In this document: positions 51,443 through 60,762 of the stretch, piece after piece
How the letters are laid out: each line of letters begins with the position of its first letter
Numbering within the stretch: position 1 is the stretch's first letter
Assembly: GCA_019413955.1 (NCBI GenBank)
Contig: DXMX01000001.1
Coordinates: forward strand, 40,363 to 104,362
Reading direction: 5' to 3'
Origin: Collinsella sp.
GTDB taxonomy: Bacteria; Actinomycetota; Coriobacteriia; Coriobacteriales; Coriobacteriaceae
Length of the DNA: 64,000 bases
Program-made: the position numbers and the translations under genes
Notes under the pieces: model-generated
What the model was told of the DNA's origin: nothing
The model's database searches: none
The model's input: only the letters and a program-made list of their open reading frames with translations

Positions 51443-53407
51443 ATGAACGCAAGTCACTTTGACAAGCAAACTCAACGTGAGTCCACCTGCTTGCTGGTTC
51501 ACGGTACCTGGCGTTGTGTGGGTGCCAAAATAGCTTGCGCCGGCGCGTGTGCGCTTATGGTTGGCCAGCTTCTGCTGCCGAGCGTGGCGCTGGCGACGGA
51601 ATGCGCCGATTCCGCCGCTGGGACGGATGAGGTTGCCGCGGCTCCGGTGACGCCGACGGTTGCGGAGGATACGGCTGCAACGACCGCACCAGCTGCTTCG
51701 ACCGCGCCTGCAACCGATGCTGCTCCGGCGGCGCAAGCCACCGCTGAGCCTCAGCAGACGGCCCCGACTGGCGCCACCGATGAATCCAACGATGCGGCAC
51801 CCGCTGAACAAAATACTCCCAGCGACAACGCCGCCACGCCGGCGAATGACGCCATCATGCCCTGCGGTGTGACCGATGTTGTTGGCGGCAGCGGCGTTAG
51901 GGTCAATACGACCGTGGTTCCCCGCTACACGGACTGCGCGCTTCCGAGCAATGTCACACTCGAAAAGGGCCAGTCGTATACCTATGATTTTCCCGATGTT
52001 GAGGGTGGCATTCCAGAAGCGCTTGAGAGCGAAGTCGTCGAGGTTAAGTGCTACAGGGCCGATGCTGCTTCGGGCACCCTTGTCGAAGTTCTGGATGCAT
52101 CCATGGCCGACGTGACGGCTCACTTTGAGCCTGTTGGCGATCACATGAGGCTGACGCTGACCTTTACGGGTGGCGCGGCAGGCGGCTCGTATCGACTCAC
52201 GCGCAATGAGGCTCTCTATATTGGCTCGGCACTGGAGTATACCGGAACTGACTATGAAGGCAGCTCGACTATCGTCAACGAAACCAGGTACGATTATTAC
52301 CTCCGCTACGTCATCAATAGCGAAATTACGCTTGTTGCATCGGAAAACGAAGCCCTCCATAACCTGAACGTCAACGACGTGAAGACCGACTACGCGCCCG
52401 GCGAGGCGCCGCGCGCGACCGCGACGATTCCTGCCGCCGATGCCGACAAGTACGAGATCGCCTACGAGTGCTGGGAAGAGATGGAGCTCGATATGGAATC
52501 CGGGGAGTCGGTACCCGTTGCCTTCTGGTATTCCGACCCCGCAAAGTACACGCCGGGCATGAAGAAGATTGACCACTTCGAAGAGGGCAAGTTCTACATG
52601 TACTCCGTTGAGCTGAGGCTCAAGGGCGACAATACCGTGGGCAATGACTGCATGATGTACGTCAACGGCCATTGGACGCACCACATCAAGACCGTCAACG
52701 GCGTCTTCGCGCCAAACGCTGACAATATGCTGTGCGAGCAGCCGATCGACGAATGGCGGGCCATCGACGTTATCGAGATCAACGGCGCCACGACCACCTT
52801 CAAGGCGGGCGATAAGCCGGTCTTTACGGCGAGTGTTCCGATGGGTTCCAACTCCCTTCCTCAGTGTGAGTTCTGGACGGGTAGCGACGGCAGCGAAGTG
52901 AACTCTCAGAAGTTCTGGGATCAGAACATCACGAATCACATCGACGTCTTTAAGCCCGGCGTGACCTACCGCTACGGTATCTACCTCAAGTCCGCGCGCG
53001 GCTTCTACTTTACGCCCGACACCAAGCTGGTGATCAACGGCCAGGAGTGCGGCTACCAGGTCGCGGATAGCGTATCCGATGAGGACAGCGGCTGGATCTA
53101 CACCCTGTGGCTCAACACCGATTTGACCTTTACGCCCGAGGCCACGCCGACTCCCGATCCGCAGCCTACGCCGGATCCCAAGCCGACACCGCAGCCTGAG
53201 GTTAAGCCTGAGACTAAGCCCGCGGCCAAGTCGGCTACGACAACCGCTACGACCAAGACGGTTGAGAAAACCACGCAGGCCAAGAAGAGCGATGCTGTCC
53301 TGGCTACCACGGGGGATACCACCGCGATGACGGTCGCCGCCCTAGGCATCGCCGGCGCAACCGTAGCCGCCGCCGGCCTCGCCGCGACCAAGCGCCGCAA
53401 GCGTTAG
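51443..53407 (+). CDS. LAxTG-anchored surface protein
   Basis: 654 residues. A signal peptide (about 28-52, ACAGACALMVGQLLLPSVALA) follows a 27-residue charged start. A low-complexity Ala/Thr/Pro-rich stretch (about 55-140) then precedes a folded region (about 145-565) with beta-rich character and no family I recognise. A Pro-rich spacer (TPDPQPTPDPKPTPQPEVKP, about 568-590) leads to the sorting signal: LATTGD, a hydrophobic helix and KRRKR. It is anchored to the cell wall. AAGGAGG precedes ATG 51443. The last about 275 bp are nearly identical to the next surface gene's end. Confidence 0.85.
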   Translation: MNASHFDKQTQRESTCLLVHGTWRCVGAKIACAGACALMVGQLLLPSVALATECADSAAGTDEVAAAPVTPTVAEDTAATTAPAASTAPATDAAPAAQATAEPQQTAPTGATDESNDAAPAEQNTPSDNAATPANDAIMPCGVTDVVGGSGVRVNTTVVPRYTDCALPSNVTLEKGQSYTYDFPDVEGGIPEALESEVVEVKCYRADAASGTLVEVLDASMADVTAHFEPVGDHMRLTLTFTGGAAGGSYRLTRNEALYIGSALEYTGTDYEGSSTIVNETRYDYYLRYVINSEITLVASENEALHNLNVNDVKTDYAPGEAPRATATIPAADADKYEIAYECWEEMELDMESGESVPVAFWYSDPAKYTPGMKKIDHFEEGKFYMYSVELRLKGDNTVGNDCMMYVNGHWTHHIKTVNGVFAPNADNMLCEQPIDEWRAIDVIEINGATTTFKAGDKPVFTASVPMGSNSLPQCEFWTGSDGSEVNSQKFWDQNITNHIDVFKPGVTYRYGIYLKSARGFYFTPDTKLVINGQECGYQVADSVSDEDSGWIYTLWLNTDLTFTPEATPTPDPQPTPDPKPTPQPEVKPETKPAAKSATTTATTKTVEKTTQAKKSDAVLATTGDTTAMTVAALGIAGATVAAAGLAATKRRKR

Positions 53408-53443
53408 GTTTTGGTGCTGGCGCCTATCCTCGGCCTCAGCAAA

Positions 53444-53582
53444 ATCTCAATCTGTAACACCAAACTGCCCAAAACGGCTCTAGATGTTACAGATTGAGAT
53501 GAACCGAATGGCCGCCAATCTAATGTCTCGATCTGTAACACCAAGCGGGGAATTTGACCTCTAACTGTTACAGATCGAGACA
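53444..53582. repeat. Two-unit array of GATCTGTAACA palindromes
   Basis: Unit 1 (53444-53500) has arms ATCTCAATCTGTAACA/TGTTACAGATTGAGAT; unit 2 (53524-53582) has TGTCTCGATCTGTAACA and its complement. The units are about 80 bp apart. The same array with three units follows the giant surface gene. Confidence 0.85.
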
Positions 53583-53602
53583 AACTGGCCGGCCAAGTCC
53601 AG

Positions 53603-53639
53603 AACCACCACAAAGGTGCCTGTCCCTTTTGTGGCGGTT
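53603..53639. repeat. GGGACAGG palindrome (CCACCACAAAGG arms)
   Basis: AACCACCACAAAGGTGCCTG and the inverse ending TTTTGTGGCGGTT. Confidence 0.75.
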
Positions 53640-53737
53640 TGCGCAGGTAGAACGGTAGGTTCGTATATATGAACCTACCGTTCGCTTTGTTTTTGGACAA
53701 CGATTACGCTGGATGACTTTTGGTTTGCAGGAAAGGA

Positions 53738-56700
53738 ATGACTATGAGGTGGACCACTGTTCGAGCGCTTTGCCGCTGCCTGACCGTTGCCGCTGTGACC
53801 CTCACCATGGTGACGGGTTCGCTGCCCGCGGACGCGTTTGCCGAGACTCTCACCACCGACGGCACTTTTGTGCAGACGGATAACGGCCAAGCAGCCGACG
53901 ACGCTCCCGCCGATTCGGCTGACGCCCAAACGTCAGACTCTGCTTCCGCCGACCCCGCGCCCGATGCCGGCGCCGCCGACCCCACAGCGCTCGATGCCGG
54001 TGACACCCCTGCGCCCCCGGCCTCCGAGATTGCATCGGCGGCGGGCCTGACGGGCGCCGGGCAGACCGAGAGCACACCTGCGGGTACGCTTGCCACCGAT
54101 CTTGTCGAGGGCAAGGAACTCGCCGAGCAGCAGAAGCAAGAGGAGGCTTCCGGCGCCGAGGCAACCTGGAACGAGGAGCTTGAACTCTGGGCAACCTCGA
54201 AGGGCGCCACGGGCGTAAAGGGCGAATACGACGATGGCTACGTGGCCGGCGAGCAGACCCCCGCGCAGTACTACTTCTCGATCGATAGCCTCACCAATGA
54301 AATTTCTATCGAGTATGGCGACGCGGGCATTACCACGTTGGAGGTGCCCTCGACCATCGACGACAAAAATGTCGTAAGCCTTACGGGTATGGGAAGCGCT
54401 GCGCTCACATCGATCACCTTCGCCCCTAATTCGCATGTCCGCTCGGTTGGAGGCTTGGGCGGCAGCAGCATCAAAGAGATCGCACTGCCCGATTCGGTCG
54501 AGGAGCTCAAGAGCTATGCATTCTACAAAAGCAAGACGCTCCAAACGGTAACCTGGCCCAACAACGCGGCCTTTACCACGATTCCCGAGCAGGCCTTTAA
54601 GGAATGTGAACAACTTGACGACAAGGTGGTGGCAACGCTGCCGCCTTCGGTCAAAACTATCGACTATCTTGCATTCGCCTATTGCGGCGTGCCACAGTTC
54701 TATGTCTCGGACACAACAGTGCTCACCTTTACGCAGATCAATGTGCCGGGCACGGTGGAGCGGATTGAGCGCAATGCCTTTGACGGGTGCTCGCATGTGT
54801 CGTCGGTGACGATTGGCGACGGCGTTAAATATATCGGAGCGCACGCGTTCGCCTCTCTTGATCCTGCGATTGCCGGCAAAGAGATTGTGCTACCCAAAAG
54901 CGTGGAAATGATAGAGTGGGGAGCTTTTGAGAACACGAGATACGGAAACGAGACGAACCATAATGCCGTTGCCCTGCGCGTGATGAACCCCGATCTTCAG
55001 TTTGGTGAGGCGGGCTATTCGGGCGACTATAATGAGCGCGTGACAATCGATGGCGTAACGTATGCGATTCCCTTTAGTGAAGGCCAGACCATCTATGCCT
55101 ATGCGACCGATTCGACTGGCAACCCCTCGATGGTCAAAAAGCTTGCCGATGCCGTGGCCGATCGCAAGGACTCCGTCGATTCCTCGAAGCCTGCCTACAC
55201 GTTTGAGTGGCTGGGCGAGGCGGCCCAGGTGACGGGCAAACTTCCCCAGAGCGCGACGGCTACACTCGTGCAGGCGGGGCAGTCCACGCCGCTGGCGGTT
55301 GGCGATGACGGCAGCTTTACAGCGGACGCTCTCTCCAAGACAGCAACCACCCTGCGCATTTCGCTCAGCGGTTACTATGACATGGTGCTGGCGCGCCCGG
55401 GCGACCAGATGACGGGCACATGGAATATCGGAGAGATTAAGGCGGAGGACTTTACCAAGATTCCGGCCTCGCGCGCGATTGAGCTCAACGTGGGATATCT
55501 TGAACCGATTGTGGGCCAGGATAAAACTGAGCGGATTGAGCTCGACAGTCTCGATAACATCGATCTGACGGTGAAGAGCGGCGGCAAGACGCTCAAACCT
55601 GCCAAGGGTGACAAAGAAAACGACTTCCGTATCCAGGGCACAGCACTCGTGGTGTCGCAGGCCATTGCCGACGCGGACCAGGATCTGGAGATAACGCTCG
55701 AGCCCAAAGACAGCCTCAAGCTGGGTGGGGCGACGGCGACGGTGAAACCTTCGGCCGGTAAGGTTGATATCGACTTGAAGCCCTGGGGTACGGCGACGGT
55801 CACGACCAAGGGCGACTACCAGGGAGCCAACCGCGTGCTGGTGTTCCGTACGTCCGACGGCAAGCTCGTTGCCGACGGTGTAACCTATTTGATGGGTTAC
55901 GAAGACGATGGCACCACGCCTATCATGAAGGCCGAGACGCCGCGCCTTAAGGCCGGTTCGTACACCATCGTCGCCTTTAACAAGACGAGCTACGACATCC
56001 AAGCGGCGAGCTATTCCACGTTTAGCCGCCTAGGGCTGACCGTGGGTAAGCATATCGCGCAAAAGCAGGTGAAGATCGAGGACGGCAAACAGCTCGACGT
56101 GACGCTCGACGTCCCCACGTTTGACGTGGAGACGTATCGTGCCGAGCGTGGGCTGACGGCGGGCTCGGTTATCGCTGATTCGTCCGCGGTCGTTGGCGTG
56201 GAGACCGAGCTGCGCATTCATTACGAGCTCAAGGACAGCCAGGCTGCCAAGATTGAGATTCCGCTGGCCAAGGATGCCGTCGAGGATGTGTCCGCAGGCG
56301 CTCGCGAAGCCGGCGCCAGCTCCGATGCCATGTGGGCTGGCACAACTTGGGAGGGCGACAACCTCGTTCTCGATATGAAGAAGAGTGCGGGCGCCGATGT
56401 GTTTGTGCGCTTTAAGCCTAAGGCCGCGGGCATCTATGCCATCTCGCCGCTTATTACGCTGGGCGAGGTGACATTGCCGCTGGGAAGCACCACACTCGAG
56501 GTTAACGGATCGCGCATCGAGGTCGACAGCACCGACGTTCACAGCCTGCTGGGCAATGTGGCCTACGTATACGCAGCGCCCGGCAAAAGCGTGCAGCTTG
56601 CCGTGGGCACGGGCGCCTCGGCCGCAAAGTACACCGGCAAGACCAATAAACTCGGCCGTGCCAAGATTGAATACGACCTGCCGCAGGATACGCTTGCCGC

Positions 56701-59700
56701 CGAGCGCGTGATGCTCGAGGCGCGCGTGGGCTCGACCGACGTCGCCGCCGCTGCCGCAGAGGTGACGGCTCGCAATTATGTGCGCTATGTTCCGGGCGCT
56801 TCGGTCTGGAACTTTGATGTGACGTATCGTGGCGGTACGCAAAACCTGGTCAAGGACGGCAAGGACACCGGCAAGAGCCTGTGGACCTTCCATCATCTGC
56901 CACAAAAGAAGAACGCCTACTGGACCTTTGACATCACGCTCGAGGTGGGAAACGAAGAGGCCGCCGACACGCTCGACCTGTACGTGGACTGCGTGGATGG
57001 CAAGACGGTGACGATTCCTCTGACTCAAAAGTCGCGCGAGGGCACCCGTGTGCGCTATGTGGCGGAGTATGTGGACGAGGGGTATCTCAAGCTGCTCGAC
57101 GAGTTTAACAAAGCGAATGACTCGACCTATGTGAACTGCGGCAACTTTGAGCAGATCTTTATGCCGCAGACCTACCGCATCTCCAATGCTCAGCTTATGA
57201 CCATGCTGAGTTTTGACGCCAACGCTTCGGCCAAAAAGCATTCCGCCGCGGCCGAGGAGCGCCAGCAGGAGTTCTCGAATGCCGTGCAGCAGTGGCACGA
57301 GTATATGATGGATAACTCGTTTAACGATGTCGACGAGGCCTTTAACGACGCGATTGACCAGATGGTCGCCGATGCGTTCGCCGAGGAGGATGAGGACGGT
57401 AAGGACGAGGGCGGCACCGCTCGTAAGGCTCGTCGCGCCCCTGCCGCCAGCGACGGCGAGGGTGATGATGCTGGCAACGACGAGGCGGCGCAGTTTGCCG
57501 CCGAGCTCAAGGCTGCGGTTGGCGGCTCGTCGGCGCTGCTGACCAAGCAGGGCGACAGCTATGGCGTCAACGTGGACAAGATGATCTTTGAGGATGCTTA
57601 TGGTACCAGCGAGGATTGGTACCAGGAACTTGCAGCGGCCCAGGGCGCGGACGCGGCGGACGCGGCGGCGCTCAAGGAGCTTGTTGACCATGCATCGCGA
57701 GCGGAGTTTATTGCCCAGCAGGCCGAGGATCTGGTGGGCCAGTCGATGGGTATCGGCCAGCTCAACCAATACGGAAGCTGGAATGACGCAACCGCTGCGG
57801 CGCTCAACAAGTGTGCGGGCATTAAGGCCAGCGAGTACAGCGGCCAGTCGACGAGCGGGTTTAACGATTTGGGCCAGGCGCTCGGCAGCTCGCTGAGCTA
57901 CAAGGCGGCTGACGACGATACCGTCAAGGGCTTTAAAGTCGCCGCGCCCGATGGCGAGCAGACGGCCTATATCGAGTCGGAATTTATCGAGAACTCCAAT
58001 AACAACAAGAACCAGGCGCTTCTGTTTAACTCGATCGCCATGCAGTGCGACATTCTGGACAACCTGTACGATAACTGGAACGTAGTCCACAGCCTCAATA
58101 ACTCTACGATTCGCGGATGGCTCATGGCCTGGAAGCGCAACGGCGACGTGAGCGCCCATATGAAGCTCATCCGCACGATCCGTTCGCTCAAGAGCTATAA
58201 GATCGAGTGCGAGATGTTCGGACAGGTCTTTAAGACCGATGCGTGGAAGGCGGCCGGCCAGGCGTTTCCCGCGGCGACCCAGGGCATCGGCATCTTTACC
58301 GGCATTTACGGCGTGAACGATGCCAGCAAGAACTGGGAGAACGTGAACGTCCGTATGCAGAAGGTGAAGGGCGAGCGCGAGGGCTATGAGCTTCAGCATA
58401 CGCGCTTGCTTGCCAAGCCCGAGAAGACCGAGGACGACTGGAAGTGCATTTACGCGCTGCGTGACGCCATGGAGAAGGCGCGTGCGTTTGAGGATCTGCT
58501 GTATCGCCAGCTCTGCCACGACAGCACCGATGTGGCGGTGGGCTCCATTATGACAATCGCCGGCGTGCTGACGGCCGGTTCGGCGGGTACCGTGGTGGGC
58601 GCTGCCTATGACGCGGCTTCGACCAGCGTAGGTTCGGAGCGCGCGATTAAGCTGACCAATGCCGAATGCGCCTACGATGTTGCCTGCGAGCAGGTGGAGC
58701 GCGCATGCCAGAATCGTATTACGGTCAACTGGGGCGAGCTGACCGATGCCGAGGTCTATAACGCCAACAAGGACGGCTTGATTTCGGACGAGAAGATGCA
58801 GTCGATCTTCGAGGCGCGTTATCGCAACGTGGCTGCCAAGGCGGCACCCGACCCTGCGGGCGTGGTGTACGAGGGCCTGCTGCCCAATACGGTTGAAGGC
58901 GCGACGGTTGAGCTGTGGAGCGCCGACGATGCGGCCGGTACCAATGCCGTGCGCTGGGATGCCGAGGAGTATGAACAGGACAATCCACTTGCAACGGGTG
59001 CGGACGGTGCGTACAACTGGAATACGCCGACCGGCTGGTATCAGGTGCGCGTGACCAAGGACGGGTATGAGGAGGCGCGTTCGGCTTGGCTGCGCGTGCC
59101 GCCGATTCAGACTGAGGTGAACATTGGTTTGGTGTCGACGGCGGCGCCCGAGGTGGCTTCGGCCCATGCCTATACCGATTGCGTCGAGGTTGAGTTTGCG
59201 CAGTATATGGATGCGAGCGACGATGCCCTGGTCGCATTGTGCGCGCAGGGCTTGGGTGACGTGACGTATACGTGGCTCGACAAGCAGGACGATCCCAATG
59301 GCAAGCCGCTGTCGCGCGTGCTGCGTATTCGCTATGCCGATGCGCGTGAGGCGGGCTCGACGGTGGCGTTTGAGCTCGACGGTGCTCGCAACTACGCCGG
59401 TACGGCCATGGCGCGCTGGACAAGTGGCGAGCTTGTCGTGGGCGTTCGTGCCGACAAGCTCAAGCTCAACGTGGAGCAGGCCGTGACCATGCTTGAGGGC
59501 AGTGACTTTGAGCTGGTGGCGCACGTGACCGATAAGGCGGGCAAGCCGTTTGCGGGCGCCAAGGTTAGTGTTGGGCTGGAGTCCTCGGCTATCTGCTCTG
59601 TCGATGCCACCCAGGCCGTGACGGGCGAGGACGGCGCGGCGACGTTTGCGTTGCATGGTGCTCTGCCCGGTTTGACGACGTTGACGGCGGCGGTGGACGG

Positions 59701-60367
59701 CACGGTGCTATCCAAGCAAGTTGACGTTCGCGTGTCTGCCGAGGCAGTGCGACCGGCGCGACCGGTGGCGACGATTGGTGCGACGACGTTTGGTGCATGG
59801 TCGCCCAAGGAGAACTACATTACGGTGCCCAAGGGTACGAAGCTGGAGCTTTCGGCCGAGGACGGCACGACGATTTGGTACACCACCAACGACACGTGTC
59901 CCTGCCGTGACGAAGGCCGCGTAAAGTACACCGAGCCTATTGCGCTCGATAGCAATATGTATGTGCGCATTGCGGCGCAGCGTCCCGGCATGTCGTATAG
60001 CGAGTATTCGGAGCGCTTGAACATTACGATTACGGTGACCGATGAGGCGACGCCCGATCCCGAGCCGGAGCCCGGGCCGGAGCCCGAGCCCAAGCCGGAA
60101 CCCAAGCCGACGCCTGGCGGCGGCGAGCAGGGTGGCGGTGCGGATGGCTCTGGCGGTACCGGGGCTCCTGCGGGTGGTTCGACTTCGACGACGGCCACAG
60201 TGACGACGGACAAGTCCAAGGGTAAGGGCAAGAACGGTAAGAAGTCCGGCGGCACGGAGCTCGCCAGCACGGGTGACGCCACCGCGATGACGGTCGCCGC
60301 TCTGGGCATCGCCGGCGCAACCGTAGCCGTGGCCGGCATTGCTGCAACCAAGCGTCGCAAGCGCTAG
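53738..60367 (+). CDS. Giant LAxTG-anchored surface protein with BspA-like leucine-rich repeats
   Basis: About 2209 residues. Signal peptide to about residue 36 (PADAFA), then an Ala/Asp/Pro/Thr linker to about 135. BspA/LRR_5-type repeats (about 198-390) include IALPDSVEELKSYAFYKSKTLQTV and VPGTVERIERNAFDGCSHVSSVTIGDGVKYIG. A long middle part follows that I do not recognise. Then a carboxypeptidase-regulatory-like beta domain (about 1703-1795), an Ig-like Big_1-type domain (about 1905-1995) and a chitobiase C-terminal-like domain (about 2010-2100). A Pro/Glu spacer leads to LASTGD, helix and KRRKR. Probably an adhesin. ATG 53738 or 53744 both fit AGGAAAGGA. Confidence 0.88.
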   Translation: MTMRWTTVRALCRCLTVAAVTLTMVTGSLPADAFAETLTTDGTFVQTDNGQAADDAPADSADAQTSDSASADPAPDAGAADPTALDAGDTPAPPASEIASAAGLTGAGQTESTPAGTLATDLVEGKELAEQQKQEEASGAEATWNEELELWATSKGATGVKGEYDDGYVAGEQTPAQYYFSIDSLTNEISIEYGDAGITTLEVPSTIDDKNVVSLTGMGSAALTSITFAPNSHVRSVGGLGGSSIKEIALPDSVEELKSYAFYKSKTLQTVTWPNNAAFTTIPEQAFKECEQLDDKVVATLPPSVKTIDYLAFAYCGVPQFYVSDTTVLTFTQINVPGTVERIERNAFDGCSHVSSVTIGDGVKYIGAHAFASLDPAIAGKEIVLPKSVEMIEWGAFENTRYGNETNHNAVALRVMNPDLQFGEAGYSGDYNERVTIDGVTYAIPFSEGQTIYAYATDSTGNPSMVKKLADAVADRKDSVDSSKPAYTFEWLGEAAQVTGKLPQSATATLVQAGQSTPLAVGDDGSFTADALSKTATTLRISLSGYYDMVLARPGDQMTGTWNIGEIKAEDFTKIPASRAIELNVGYLEPIVGQDKTERIELDSLDNIDLTVKSGGKTLKPAKGDKENDFRIQGTALVVSQAIADADQDLEITLEPKDSLKLGGATATVKPSAGKVDIDLKPWGTATVTTKGDYQGANRVLVFRTSDGKLVADGVTYLMGYEDDGTTPIMKAETPRLKAGSYTIVAFNKTSYDIQAASYSTFSRLGLTVGKHIAQKQVKIEDGKQLDVTLDVPTFDVETYRAERGLTAGSVIADSSAVVGVETELRIHYELKDSQAAKIEIPLAKDAVEDVSAGAREAGASSDAMWAGTTWEGDNLVLDMKKSAGADVFVRFKPKAAGIYAISPLITLGEVTLPLGSTTLEVNGSRIEVDSTDVHSLLGNVAYVYAAPGKSVQLAVGTGASAAKYTGKTNKLGRAKIEYDLPQDTLAAERVMLEARVGSTDVAAAAAEVTARNYVRYVPGASVWNFDVTYRGGTQNLVKDGKDTGKSLWTFHHLPQKKNAYWTFDITLEVGNEEAADTLDLYVDCVDGKTVTIPLTQKSREGTRVRYVAEYVDEGYLKLLDEFNKANDSTYVNCGNFEQIFMPQTYRISNAQLMTMLSFDANASAKKHSAAAEERQQEFSNAVQQWHEYMMDNSFNDVDEAFNDAIDQMVADAFAEEDEDGKDEGGTARKARRAPAASDGEGDDAGNDEAAQFAAELKAAVGGSSALLTKQGDSYGVNVDKMIFEDAYGTSEDWYQELAAAQGADAADAAALKELVDHASRAEFIAQQAEDLVGQSMGIGQLNQYGSWNDATAAALNKCAGIKASEYSGQSTSGFNDLGQALGSSLSYKAADDDTVKGFKVAAPDGEQTAYIESEFIENSNNNKNQALLFNSIAMQCDILDNLYDNWNVVHSLNNSTIRGWLMAWKRNGDVSAHMKLIRTIRSLKSYKIECEMFGQVFKTDAWKAAGQAFPAATQGIGIFTGIYGVNDASKNWENVNVRMQKVKGEREGYELQHTRLLAKPEKTEDDWKCIYALRDAMEKARAFEDLLYRQLCHDSTDVAVGSIMTIAGVLTAGSAGTVVGAAYDAASTSVGSERAIKLTNAECAYDVACEQVERACQNRITVNWGELTDAEVYNANKDGLISDEKMQSIFEARYRNVAAKAAPDPAGVVYEGLLPNTVEGATVELWSADDAAGTNAVRWDAEEYEQDNPLATGADGAYNWNTPTGWYQVRVTKDGYEEARSAWLRVPPIQTEVNIGLVSTAAPEVASAHAYTDCVEVEFAQYMDASDDALVALCAQGLGDVTYTWLDKQDDPNGKPLSRVLRIRYADAREAGSTVAFELDGARNYAGTAMARWTSGELVVGVRADKLKLNVEQAVTMLEGSDFELVAHVTDKAGKPFAGAKVSVGLESSAICSVDATQAVTGEDGAATFALHGALPGLTTLTAAVDGTVLSKQVDVRVSAEAVRPARPVATIGATTFGAWSPKENYITVPKGTKLELSAEDGTTIWYTTNDTCPCRDEGRVKYTEPIALDSNMYVRIAAQRPGMSYSEYSERLNITITVTDEATPDPEPEPGPEPEPKPEPKPTPGGGEQGGGADGSGGTGAPAGGSTSTTATVTTDKSKGKGKNGKKSGGTELASTGDATAMTVAALGIAGATVAVAGIAATKRRKR

Positions 60368-60403
60368 GTTTTGGCGACGGCGCCCATCCTCGGCTTTCGC
60401 AAA

Positions 60404-60622
60404 ATCTCAATCTGTAACACCAGGCCAGTAAAAATGGCTCTAGGTGTTACAGATTGAGATGAACGGTCCAGCCGTCAGCCTAATGTCTCGATTTGTAACA
60501 CCAAGCGGGATATTTGGCCTCTAACTGTTACAGATCGAGACAAAGCGGGGGCGGCTGGCGCAATATCTCGATCTGTAACAACTACAAGGCTCAACGGGCT
60601 CCAGGTGTTACAGATCGAGACA
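60404..60622. repeat. Three-unit array of GATCTGTAACA palindromes
   Basis: Units at 60404-60460, 60484-60542 and 60565-60622, about 80 bp apart. The first two align with the array at 53444-53582 at a constant offset of 6960 bp. The third is an extra copy. Confidence 0.85.
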
Positions 60623-60642
60623 AACTAGCCGGTCAGGCCCCC

Positions 60643-60679
60643 GACCACCGCAAAGGTGCCTGTCCCCTTTGTGGTGGTC
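60643..60679. repeat. GGGGACAGG palindrome (CCACCGCAAAGG arms)
   Basis: GACCACCGCAAAGGTGCCTG...CCCCTTTGTGGTGGTC. Confidence 0.8.
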
Positions 60680-60693
60680 TGGGGCGGCCGGCA

Positions 60694-60734
60694 TAGAAAA
60701 AGTCCCCGCCGGGCGTGTGCTCGACGGGGACTTT
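60694..60734 (-). terminator. Terminator of nfnAB
   Basis: On the minus strand AAAGTCCCCG / CGGGGACTTT, 10-bp stem followed by TTTCTATG. It lies 29 nt after the NfnB stop. Confidence 0.8.
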
Positions 60735-60762
60735 GCCGTTTGGTGGCTAGCGCTGCAGGTGA

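Larger units (their letters stand above)
53408..53737. other. Repeat-bearing intergenic region
   Basis: 330 bp with no gene: two TCTCGATCTGTAACA palindromes, one GGGGACAG palindrome and the leader of the giant surface gene. Confidence 0.6.
60368..60762. other. Repeat-bearing intergenic region, 395 bp
   Basis: No gene. It holds three TCTCGATCTGTAACA palindromes, one GGGGACAGG palindrome and the NfnB terminator. Confidence 0.6.

Noticed and set aside
53444..60622. CRISPR-like array from the evenly spaced GATCTGTAACA repeats
   Set aside because: Each unit is a long palindrome that varies between copies, the interval is about 80 bp with only 2-3 units, there are no unique spacers of constant length, and no cas genes.
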